Assembly (NCBI GenBank): GCA_947176605.1
Contig: CAMWRH010000022.1
Coordinates: forward strand, 1-41,099
Direction of reading: 5' to 3'
Length of the DNA stretch: 41,099 nt
Origin: an uncultured Porphyromonadaceae bacterium
GTDB taxonomy: Bacteria; Bacteroidota; Bacteroidia; Bacteroidales; Muribaculaceae
A program made the translations under genes and the position numbers. Every line of letters starts with the position of its first letter. The stretch's first letter is position 1. Shown in pieces: positions 16,089-23,251 of this stretch. Under the pieces are notes generated by a model. The model saw only the letters and a program-made list of their open reading frames with translations. It was not told the DNA's origin and ran no database searches.

Positions 16089-16712
16089 ATGGATACCCTG
16101 ACATTCTGGAGCCTCGTAATGGATGGCGGCTACATCATGATTCCGCTCGCCCTGCTGCTGCTGCTCACCGTATATGTCTTCACAGAGCGCTGCATCGTGA
16201 TCAACCGCGCACTGCGCGAAGACCCCACATTCATGAAGCGCATACGCGACTATGTGCATGAGGCCGACCTCGAAAGCGCCATACGCCTATGCCGCAACAC
16301 CTCGACCCCCTATGCCAACCTGATACTCAAAGGATTGCAGCGCATCGGGCGCCCCACACAGGATGTGCTCGCCGCCATCGAGAACACCGGCAATCTCGAG
16401 ATCTCCAACCTCGGCAAAGGGCTCCCCTGGCTCTCCACCACCGCCGCCGGAGCGCCGATGCTCGGATTCCTCGGCACCGTGGTGGGTATGATACAGGCAT
16501 TCTTCACCCTGGCCAAGGCCGGAGCCGCCTCCAACATCACACTGCTCTCCGGAGGCATATACCAGGCTCTGGTCACTACCGTGGCCGGTCTGGTGGTGGG
16601 TATCCTCGCCCTCTTCGCCTACAACTATCTCGTGGCCCGCATCAACCGCGTCATGAGCCGCCTGGAGGCCCGCAGCATCGAGTTCATGGACCTGCTCAAC
16701 GAGCCGGCATAA
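16089..16712 (+). CDS. exbB: MotA/TolQ/ExbB proton channel family protein
   Basis: Inner-membrane subunit of a proton-driven energizing complex. Three membrane helices are visible: MIPLALLLLLTVYVFTE near the N-terminus, then STTAAGAPMLGFLGTVVGMI (the conserved ExbB/TolQ glycine-rich helix) and GIYQALVTTVAGLVVGILAL. The cytoplasmic loop between the first two (YVHEADLESAIRLCRNTSTP) is typical. The 207-aa length fits the short ExbB forms of Bacteroidetes. With the next two genes it forms an ExbB-ExbD-TonB set that would transmit proton-motive force to outer-membrane TonB-dependent transporters. The start lies immediately after a tandem-repeat tract. Confidence 0.92.
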   Translation: MDTLTFWSLVMDGGYIMIPLALLLLLTVYVFTERCIVINRALREDPTFMKRIRDYVHEADLESAIRLCRNTSTPYANLILKGLQRIGRPTQDVLAAIENTGNLEISNLGKGLPWLSTTAAGAPMLGFLGTVVGMIQAFFTLAKAGAASNITLLSGGIYQALVTTVAGLVVGILALFAYNYLVARINRVMSRLEARSIEFMDLLNEPA

Positions 16713-16804
16713 CACTCTGTCAGAATCCGGAGGAAGGACGCCGGCAACCCCTACAGACCCCGACGCGCCACCTCCCCTGATCCAACCGAACACACGCTTA
16801 GCTT

Positions 16805-17254
16805 ATGGCACTTAAACGTCAGTTCCCGACACTTGAGACATTCTCCATGTCATCGATGACGGATGTGATATTCCTTCTGCTCATCTTCTTCATGGTGACC
16901 TCGACCCTCATACACCCCGCAGCCATCGACGTCAATCTCCCCCAGAGTGGCGAACAGACCTCGCAGAAACCCCAGACGGAGGTATACGTCGACTCCCTGC
17001 GCAACCTCTACCTCGTGGAAGACCGCAACGACACCACCGGAGTGCGCAGCATCCCACACGAGATAAAGCTCGAAGAGCTTGCCCCGCGCCTCACCGCCAT
17101 CCAGCAGATCGACTCACTGCGCCCGGTGGCACTTTATGCCGACGAGCGCGTCCCCTACGGATATGTGGTGGATGTGCTCGACATGGCCGCACGCAGCAAT
17201 CTGCGCCTCGTGCTGGCCACCCGCGCACGTTCCGTACCCCTTGAAAGCAAATGA
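16805..17254 (+). CDS. exbD: Biopolymer transporter ExbD
   Basis: A single-pass inner-membrane protein of 149 aa that forms the proton path with ExbB. The N-terminal helix MTDVIFLLLIFFMVTSTL contains the essential membrane aspartate, Asp20. The periplasmic domain follows (IDVNLPQSGEQ...VYVDSLRNLYLVED) and ends in the ExbD/TolR signature region (VALYADERVPYGYVVDVLDM). Its stop codon overlaps the start of the TonB gene by 4 bp (ATGA), so the two are translationally coupled. It begins 92 bp after exbB. Confidence 0.93.
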   Translation: MALKRQFPTLETFSMSSMTDVIFLLLIFFMVTSTLIHPAAIDVNLPQSGEQTSQKPQTEVYVDSLRNLYLVEDRNDTTGVRSIPHEIKLEELAPRLTAIQQIDSLRPVALYADERVPYGYVVDVLDMAARSNLRLVLATRARSVPLESK

Positions 17255-18060
17255 ACCGCAACAACGACAATCCCCATACCCCCGCGCCCCGCGCCGAAGG
17301 GAGCGCCACACGCCGCGACAGCCTCATAGCCGCCTGCGTGACGCTGCTCGTGGCTCTCGGCGTGTTCATATTCCTTTACCGGGGTGAGATAGGGTTCGAC
17401 CGCCGACAGATGGCCGAGGCCTCCATCCCGGAAATCGCACAGCAGGATGAGGAGGAGGATGAACTCTTCCTCGACCCGATGCTGCTCGACCCCGGTGAGG
17501 AAGAAAGCATGATGAAGGATGCCGCCGCCGCTCCCGCCCAGGGGATGCCGGAGGTGGTGCCAGAACCGAAGCAGACCCGACCCGTCGTGAAGAGCGAACC
17601 CGTGGAAAAGCCCAAACCCACGCCGCCGAAGGAGAAACTCGTGGCCACCAAAAAGGAATCGCCGGTGAAGACCGTAGCCCCGCAGGCCACCGACAAGGAG
17701 GTGAAGAAAGCCCAGAGCAGCACCGCCGGAGCCTTCTCTCCCGACAACGGCCAGACCCACGGACGCAACAACTCCGACGGCTCCACAGGCAGCTCCACAG
17801 GAATATCGGGCCACTCCGACGGATGGAAATTCCTCGGATGCCCCCGCCCCGACGTGAAGCTGCGCAATAAGACGGTGATCACCGTCACCGTCACCGTCAA
17901 CTCCCGTGGCGAAGTGACCTCGGCCACCGCCAAAGGGGGCACCTCGCAGCTACGCGCCGCCTGCGAGCAGGCGGCACGCAAGGCCCGCTGGCAACCGGTC
18001 GACTCCCGCAACGCACGCACCGCACGCGGCACGATCACCTTCACCATCACCCCCCGGTGA
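17251..18060 (+). CDS. tonB: TonB-family energy transducer
   Basis: A 269-aa protein spanning the periplasm. The short N-terminal cytoplasmic segment leads into one membrane helix (SLIAACVTLLVALGVFIFLY). The middle is acidic and then Pro/Lys-rich (EPKQTRPVVKSEPVEKPKPT), the usual extended linker. The C-terminal domain is compact (VITVTVTVNSRGEVTSATAK, ACEQAARKARWQPVDS, GTITFTITPR). It keeps the beta-strand G-V pattern and the terminal TFTITP strand but lacks the classical YP motif before it, so it is a divergent TonB/TolA-like C-terminus. Its position and 4-bp overlap with exbD are the strongest support for a TonB role. Confidence 0.85.
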   Translation: MNRNNDNPHTPAPRAEGSATRRDSLIAACVTLLVALGVFIFLYRGEIGFDRRQMAEASIPEIAQQDEEEDELFLDPMLLDPGEEESMMKDAAAAPAQGMPEVVPEPKQTRPVVKSEPVEKPKPTPPKEKLVATKKESPVKTVAPQATDKEVKKAQSSTAGAFSPDNGQTHGRNNSDGSTGSSTGISGHSDGWKFLGCPRPDVKLRNKTVITVTVTVNSRGEVTSATAKGGTSQLRAACEQAARKARWQPVDSRNARTARGTITFTITPR

Positions 18061-18161
18061 CACGATAACCCGACACAATCACACCGGCACGGCAAGCCCG
18101 CCACTCCTCTCCTTACAGCAAGTGACAGCGGCCACCGCGCCCTCTAATACCCCAACACGCT

Positions 18162-19262
18162 ATGGACCATCCTGATATCAACCTGCTTGACCCCGAGCTC
18201 AAGCTTATCACTCCCACCGAGAAACGCGGACAGTATTCAATCGGCGTAGTGGCCAATTATGCCGACGACGAAGAGACCCGGTTCCTGCTGACTCCCGAGG
18301 GTTGCGGACTCCTCACCTCGGCCGGAATTGAAATCTACATGGAGGAGGGTGCCGGTGTCGACATCTCTTTCTCCGATGAGGCCTATGCCGAATTCGGCGC
18401 TAAGATCGTGAGCCGCGATGAGGCCCTGAAATCGAAAATCGTATTGAGCTATGTGCCGCTGCGCACCGACGACATACTCCGCATGCGCCCCGGATCCATA
18501 CTGCTCTGCATGATGGGCGAGCAGCTCTACCGCAAGGACACCGTCAGGGCGCTGCTGGAACGCAACATATCGTGTGCGGTGTTCGACAACATGTACTCCT
18601 TCAACGACGACCCCGTATTCGCCAACATCATCTACGAAATCGACGGTCGCGCCGCGATACTCTATGCCCAGGAACACCTATCATACCTCGGCGGGGGAAA
18701 GGGAGTGCTGCTCGCAGGTGTGGCCGGGATCAACCCCTGCGAGGTGCTCATCATCGGCGAGGGGCAGGACTGCTTCTATGCCGCACGCGCCGCAATTGCA
18801 GCCGGCGCTTCGGTGACGCTGATCAACAACGATGTGTCGGTGCTCCAGGCCGCCCGCCAGTTCTGCGGCGACCAGCTCACGACGCTCTCGATCCATCCGC
18901 GTGTGCTCTACAACAAGTGCAAGACCGCCGATGTGCTCATCATGGGCACCACCACACGCCCCTTCGAATTCCCCAAGAAGCTCAACATGGTGATGAAGGA
19001 CTCGGCATTCGTGATGAACTTCAAGGATACCCACCCCTCCTCGTCAGTGCCGCGCACCGTGGCCATGGCCATGAGCAACGTGCTGGTCAATTTCTTTGAT
19101 GAAATGACCATCAAGGGAGGATTCGAGAAAATGCTGCTCTGCTCTCCGGGAGTGCAGGCCGGAATGGTCACGTTCCATGGCAAGCTGGTCGACAAGCTCG
19201 TGGCCTCGCTCGTGCAGATGCCCGCCGTCGACCTCCGCATGATGCTGACGGCAAAGAACTGA
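18162..19262 (+). CDS. Alanine dehydrogenase/PNT-family protein lacking catalytic residues
   Basis: A 366-aa protein that can be followed end to end against alanine dehydrogenase: RFLLTPEGCGLLTSAGIEIY with EEGAGVDISFSDEAYAEFGA, the linker GGGKGVLLAGVAGINPCEVL, the Rossmann start LIIGEGQDCFYAARAAIAAG, and SSSVPRTVAMAMSN near the C-terminus. By eye the known active-site residues are gone. The substrate lysine of VKEP falls in IVLSYVPL. The catalytic histidine of LHLA falls in LLCMMGEQL. The segment bearing the catalytic aspartate appears to be deleted (about 27 residues between FVMNFKD and SVPRT). The third glycine of GxGxxG is cysteine. It is probably a non-catalytic nucleotide-binding or regulatory homologue, or has a changed reaction. 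It stands just before a glycosyltransferase and nadK on the same strand. Confidence 0.8.
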   Translation: MDHPDINLLDPELKLITPTEKRGQYSIGVVANYADDEETRFLLTPEGCGLLTSAGIEIYMEEGAGVDISFSDEAYAEFGAKIVSRDEALKSKIVLSYVPLRTDDILRMRPGSILLCMMGEQLYRKDTVRALLERNISCAVFDNMYSFNDDPVFANIIYEIDGRAAILYAQEHLSYLGGGKGVLLAGVAGINPCEVLIIGEGQDCFYAARAAIAAGASVTLINNDVSVLQAARQFCGDQLTTLSIHPRVLYNKCKTADVLIMGTTTRPFEFPKKLNMVMKDSAFVMNFKDTHPSSSVPRTVAMAMSNVLVNFFDEMTIKGGFEKMLLCSPGVQAGMVTFHGKLVDKLVASLVQMPAVDLRMMLTAKN

Positions 19263-19309
19263 GCGCCCCCTTCCCTCCACCGACCCTACCTATCCCACAC
19301 ACGACCAGG

Positions 19310-20392
19310 ATGCGTATCATACACATAGTGCACGGCAACTCAATGGGAGGCGCCCAGCGTTATGCCCTCGACATCTGCCGCCACTATGTGGAGGCCGGAA
19401 GCGACGTAGTGGCGCTCACTCGCGATGCCAAGGCAATCGACACACAGTTTGCCGAGGCCGGGGTGCCGCTGCGCCACGCGCCGCTGCGCGATTATCCCGA
19501 TCTCTTCTCCTCTCTCGCCCTGCGCCCTCTGCTTGAGGCCGGCGAGAGGGGAGCCACTCTGGTGCACGTACACCGCTACCGCGATGCCCTGACCGCCATA
19601 CTGGCACGCCACATGGCCAGGCGCCCTGACGTGCGCATCATAGTGACACGCCATATTTCCGAACCGGCCAAAGACAATATGCTGCGCCGGTTTATCTACC
19701 GCCATGTGGATGCCCATATCTTCGTATCCGACTTCTCGCGCCGCGAGTTCCTCAGCACATGGCCCCACGGGCGATATCCGCTTGACACGGCCCACCTGTA
19801 CGTGGCCTACAACAGCCGCAGCAATATCCCCGAGCCTACACCCGAGCCTCAGAAAGGGGCCGTCACGGCCATGTATCACGGCACCCTGCGCCACGGCAAA
19901 GGGCTCGACACGCTGATCCAGGCCATGACCTACCTGCGCGACACCCGCCTGCGACTGCGCATAGCCGGCACCGGCGACCCGGATTACGCCGACACCCTGC
20001 GCCGCAAGGCCATCTCGCTCGGCGTGATGGACTCCATCGACTGGAGCCGCAACCCGGCCGACCCGGCCAGCCTCATCCCGGGGTGCCATTTCGGAGTGCT
20101 CCCCTCATCGGTGCCCGAGGCATTCGGCATGGCGAATCTCGAATACATGGCCGCCGGACGCCCGCAGATATGCACCTTCAACGGCGCGCAAGGCGAATAC
20201 CTCACTCCCGGCACCGAGGCGCTCGGAGTGCCCCCGTCCGACCCCTGCGCCCTGGCCGAGGCGATGCGCACCCTCTATGCCGACAAAGAGATGCGCCTGC
20301 GCATGGGACAGGCCGCCGCACAACGCTATGCCGGATCACTGGCATGGCCCCACTTCATCCGACGAATCGAAAAGATATATGCCCAGACTTGA
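19310..20392 (+). CDS. GT4-family glycosyltransferase
   Basis: A 360-aa GT-B fold retaining glycosyltransferase. The N-terminal half begins with HIVHGNSMGGAQRYALDICR, the usual acceptor-side glycine loop, and has FVSDFSRREFL. The C-terminal half has MYHGTLRHGKGLDTLIQAMT and LRIAGTGDPDYADTLRR. The EX7E nucleotide-sugar motif is in VPEAFGMANLEYMAAGRPQI. It has no membrane segment, so it is probably a cytosolic or membrane-peripheral enzyme of surface glycan or glycolipid assembly. Donor and acceptor are unknown. It begins 47 bp after the AlaDH-like gene and its last 14 bp overlap nadK, so it belongs to that operon. Confidence 0.88.
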   Translation: MRIIHIVHGNSMGGAQRYALDICRHYVEAGSDVVALTRDAKAIDTQFAEAGVPLRHAPLRDYPDLFSSLALRPLLEAGERGATLVHVHRYRDALTAILARHMARRPDVRIIVTRHISEPAKDNMLRRFIYRHVDAHIFVSDFSRREFLSTWPHGRYPLDTAHLYVAYNSRSNIPEPTPEPQKGAVTAMYHGTLRHGKGLDTLIQAMTYLRDTRLRLRIAGTGDPDYADTLRRKAISLGVMDSIDWSRNPADPASLIPGCHFGVLPSSVPEAFGMANLEYMAAGRPQICTFNGAQGEYLTPGTEALGVPPSDPCALAEAMRTLYADKEMRLRMGQAAAQRYAGSLAWPHFIRRIEKIYAQT

Positions 20393-21269
20393 CCCGGTAA
20401 GACTCCTCACGATAGCCGGAAACACCCACCAGGCCGGCCATCTGCATCATATACGCCATCTGCTCGACACGCTGCGCAGCCGAGGAATACGGCTGGCCGT
20501 CGAACGGCGTTTCGCCCAATATCTCGGCTCTCAGCATATCCCGGTAACCCCGGACGAGACAGTAACCGAGCCCCCGGCCGAAGCCGGCGCCGCCCTCAGC
20601 ATCGGCGGCGACGGCACTTTCCTGCGCACAGCCCGCTGGATAGGGCGCCTCCGCACCCCGGTGCTCGGCATAAATACCGGGCATCTCGGATTTCTGGCAA
20701 GCTACAGCCCCGCCGAGACAGAGATGCTATCCGAGATGCTGCTTCACGGCGATGCCGAAGTGGAATCGCGTATGGCCCTGCGCGTGGACGTAGGCGAAGC
20801 CGACCGCCATCTCCTTCCACCGCTCCCATATGCCCTCAACGAAGTGGCCATACTCAAGGAGGAGACCGCATCGATGATAAGCGTCAACGTCGACCTGTCG
20901 GGAAATTATCTGGCCGACTATCTCGCCGACGGACTGCTCATCTCCACCCCCACCGGATCCACGGGCTACAATCTGTCGGCCGGTGGCCCGATACTCTTCC
21001 CCGACCTTGATGTAATATCCCTGGCTCCCATCGCACCCCACACGCTGACGGCACGTCCCGTAGTGGTGTCGGGCAGCAGCGTGGTGCGCGCACGCACCAC
21101 ATCGCGCTCCACCCGCTACCGCGTCAGCCTCGACGGCGTGTCGTTCCTGATGCCGGAAGGGTCGGAAATCACCGTCACCCGCGCCGATTTCGCACCCAGG
21201 GTAATCCGCCGACGCGACGACTCATTCGCCGACACCCTCCGACATAAATTGCTCTGGGGAATGCGCTGA
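20379..21269 (+). CDS. nadK: NAD kinase
   Basis: Makes NADP+ from NAD+. The start at 20379 (MPRLDPVRLLTIAGNTHQAG) is preferred; the longer frame to 20277 lies inside the glycosyltransferase gene. All family motifs are present: GGDGTFLRTARW (the GGDG catalytic loop), GINTGHLGFLASYSP, ALNEVAILKEETASMISVNV and DGLLISTPTGSTGYNLSAGG. The 296-aa length is normal. The gene overlaps the preceding glycosyltransferase by 14 bp. In several Bacteroidales nadK lies between the CBS gene and pdxJ; here it is about 5 kb away from them. Confidence 0.95.
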   Translation: MPRLDPVRLLTIAGNTHQAGHLHHIRHLLDTLRSRGIRLAVERRFAQYLGSQHIPVTPDETVTEPPAEAGAALSIGGDGTFLRTARWIGRLRTPVLGINTGHLGFLASYSPAETEMLSEMLLHGDAEVESRMALRVDVGEADRHLLPPLPYALNEVAILKEETASMISVNVDLSGNYLADYLADGLLISTPTGSTGYNLSAGGPILFPDLDVISLAPIAPHTLTARPVVVSGSSVVRARTTSRSTRYRVSLDGVSFLMPEGSEITVTRADFAPRVIRRRDDSFADTLRHKLLWGMR

Positions 21270-21361
21270 CCCACCCCCCACCACGACCGCCGACACCCCT
21301 TTTTTCCCTCCCTACTGCCATTTTTCAACGGCTTGATAGCCCGCGATTGCAGAATTATTGC

Positions 21362-21369
21362 TATTTTTG
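21362..21369 (+). promoter_or_regulatory. -7 box of the polyprenyl synthase-rnhB unit
   Basis: TATTTTTG, seven nt before the ATG at 21377. No good -33 at 20 bp. If used, the mRNA would be essentially leaderless. Confidence 0.5.
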
Positions 21370-21376
21370 CACTCTG

Positions 21377-22354
21377 ATGCAGCACTTCGACCATATAATA
21401 ACCCGTCTGGCCCCCGATCTCGAACGCATGAATGAAATCATGCGCTCTCATCTGGCCACACCCAACGAGCTGATGAACCGTATCGTAGAGAGCTATCTCT
21501 CCGTGAAAGGGAAACAGATCCGGCCTCTGCTCGTAATGCTCAGCGCACGGTTCTTCGGCGGTGTCAACGACGACACCCTGCACGCCGGCGCTGCCCTCGA
21601 AATGCTCCACAATGCCTCGCTCATACACGACGACGTGGTCGATGAGACCCTGCTGAGAAGAGGCGTTGATACGGTCAATGCCGTGTGGGGAAACCATCTC
21701 GCCGTGCTCGTAGGCGATTTCTTCGTCAGCAATGCACTCGCCGCCGGAATACGCACAGGCCACCTCGCCGTGATATCGGCCCTCTCGGCCCTGGGCAAGG
21801 AGCTGTCGCTCGGCGAAGTAGACCAGATTTGCAATGCCCGCGACCACAATCTCGATGAGCAAAGCTATATCGACATGATCCGGAAGAAGACCGCCTCGCT
21901 CTTCATGAACTGCGTGAAGATGGGCGCACAGACCGCCGGAGCCTCCGATCAGGAAGCCGCCCCGATGGTGGATTATGCCGAATTGCTGGGCATAGCCTTC
22001 CAGATACGCGACGACGTGTTTGACTACTTCGACGACCCCCGCATCGGGAAACCCACCGGCAACGACCTGCGCGAAGGCAAAGTATCCCTCCCGCTGCTCT
22101 ACGCCCTGCGGGCTGACTCCACCTCCCCACGCGCCGAAGAGATGCGCGCCCTGATACGCCGCGGCGACCTCTCGGCCGGGGAAATCGACACGCTGGTGGA
22201 ATTCGCAAAGGCCGAGGGTGGAATAGAATACGCCTTCGACTATATGCGCCGTCTGCAGCGCCACGGCGACTCGATTCTTGAACATTATCCCGATTCGGAA
22301 TGGCGACGCGCATTCGCCGACCTCTTCGAATTCATAATAGCACGCGACCGATGA
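21377..22354 (+). CDS. Long-chain polyprenyl diphosphate synthase (IspB-like)
   Basis: Trans-isoprenyl diphosphate synthase that extends FPP/GPP with IPP, most likely to the side chain of menaquinone. Both aspartate-rich motifs are present: the first, DDVVDE, in NASLIHDDVVDETLLRRGVD, and the second, DDVFD, in GIAFQIRDDVFDYFDD. The residues before the first motif are small (AALEMLHNASL), which suits a long-chain product. The start at 21377 (MQHFDHIITRLAPDLERM) follows a -7 box; ten earlier in-frame codons would lie upstream of the predicted transcript. The 325-aa length is typical. The stop overlaps the rnhB start (ATGA). Confidence 0.93.
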   Translation: MQHFDHIITRLAPDLERMNEIMRSHLATPNELMNRIVESYLSVKGKQIRPLLVMLSARFFGGVNDDTLHAGAALEMLHNASLIHDDVVDETLLRRGVDTVNAVWGNHLAVLVGDFFVSNALAAGIRTGHLAVISALSALGKELSLGEVDQICNARDHNLDEQSYIDMIRKKTASLFMNCVKMGAQTAGASDQEAAPMVDYAELLGIAFQIRDDVFDYFDDPRIGKPTGNDLREGKVSLPLLYALRADSTSPRAEEMRALIRRGDLSAGEIDTLVEFAKAEGGIEYAFDYMRRLQRHGDSILEHYPDSEWRRAFADLFEFIIARDR

Positions 22355-23013
22355 GCCTCCTCCCTTATATGCGTCAGGGTGTGGCCGAAGCCGGTTGCGA
22401 CGAGGCCGGACGGGGATGCCTGTGCGGGCCGGTGGCCTGCGCCGCCGTAATCCTGCCCCCTGACTTCGAATGCGAGTTGCTCAACGACTCGAAGCAACTC
22501 TCCGAGGCCGCCCGCGAGGAACTGCGCCCGATCATCGAGGATGAAGCGCTGGCTTGGAGCGTGGTGATGGTCACTCCTCAGGAAATCGACCGGATCAACA
22601 TACTCCGCGCTTCAATCACCGGCATGCAACGCGCCCTCGACCGTCTGAAATGGCTCCGAATTTTCCCCTCTCCTTATCCAAACATACCTGAAATCACCGG
22701 CGGCGAAAAGGCCGTGCCCGAGCATATTCTCGTAGATGGCAATAAATTCTCTCCCTACCGTGGAATCCCCTACACCACCGTAGTGCACGGCGACGCCACC
22801 TACATGAGCATCGCGGCAGCCTCCATTCTGGCCAAGACCTACCGCGACGCCTATATGCGCCGTCTGGCCGACCGCTTCCCCGGCTACGGCTGGGAACGCA
22901 ACATGGGCTACCCCACCCGCGAACACCGCGACGCGATCCTGCGCCTCGGACTCACCCCCCATCACCGCCGCAGCTACAAGCCCTGCCAGCCCACCCTCTT
23001 CGATGATTTATGA
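22351..23013 (+). CDS. rnhB: Ribonuclease HII
   Basis: Removes ribonucleotides and RNA primers from DNA. Catalytic carboxylates are visible: Asp and Glu in GCDEAGRGCLCGPVACAAVI, Asp in HILVDGNKFSPY, and Asp in SILAKTYRDAYMRRL. The C-terminal region (RFPGYGWERNMGYPTREHRD, GLTPHHRRSYKPC) is standard. The start at 22351 overlaps the polyprenyl synthase stop by 4 bp; the longer frame would extend into that gene. At 220 aa it is slightly longer than average, with a small insertion around IFPSPYPNIPEITGG. It lies just before polA, which does the complementary gap filling. Confidence 0.94.
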   Translation: MSLLPYMRQGVAEAGCDEAGRGCLCGPVACAAVILPPDFECELLNDSKQLSEAAREELRPIIEDEALAWSVVMVTPQEIDRINILRASITGMQRALDRLKWLRIFPSPYPNIPEITGGEKAVPEHILVDGNKFSPYRGIPYTTVVHGDATYMSIAAASILAKTYRDAYMRRLADRFPGYGWERNMGYPTREHRDAILRLGLTPHHRRSYKPCQPTLFDDL

Positions 23014-23087
23014 TAGGCGATAGGCTTGAGATTTTAGGCTTTAGGCGATAGGCTTTAGGCTTGAGATTTTAGGCTTTAGGCTTGAGC
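23014..23087. repeat. TAGGCTT tandem tract after rnhB
   Basis: Imperfect tandem units GATAGGC, TTTAGGC and TTGAGATTTTAGGC, starting one base after the rnhB stop. It is the reverse complement of the AAGCCTA type found at 16070-16087. There is no sign of coding. Confidence 0.7.
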
Positions 23088-23112
23088 CGAGAATCCTAAT
23101 TAGCATCTCTCT

Positions 23113-23233
23113 TTTTTTTGCAGCGACGCAGGGCTTCAGCCCTGCGGGAAGCCCCTCTCCCCCTCCCTTTTTTTGCAGCGACGCAGGGCTTCAGCCCTGC
23201 GGAAAGCCCCTCCCCAGGCTCCCACCGGGAGCC
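23113..23233. repeat. Two 35-bp REP-like hairpin repeats plus a third hairpin before polA
   Basis: A 35-bp unit occurs exactly twice, at 23113-23147 and 23168-23202. It consists of seven T, then GCAGCGACGCAGGGCT, TC, AGCCCTGCGG. Each folds as CGCAGGGCT-TC-AGCCCTGCG, a 9-bp stem. A third hairpin, GGCTCCC-ACC-GGGAGCC, follows at 23217-23233 and ends 18 bp before the polA ATG. They may be REP elements, or terminator-like leader structures affecting polA expression; the T run is on the 5' side, so on the plus strand they are not standard terminators. Confidence 0.75.
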
Positions 23234-23251
23234 GCTTAACCCACTAAGAAT

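Noticed and set aside
18162..19262. Active alanine dehydrogenase
   Set aside because: The residues required for catalysis in the characterised enzymes are not present by alignment, so I did not call it ald.
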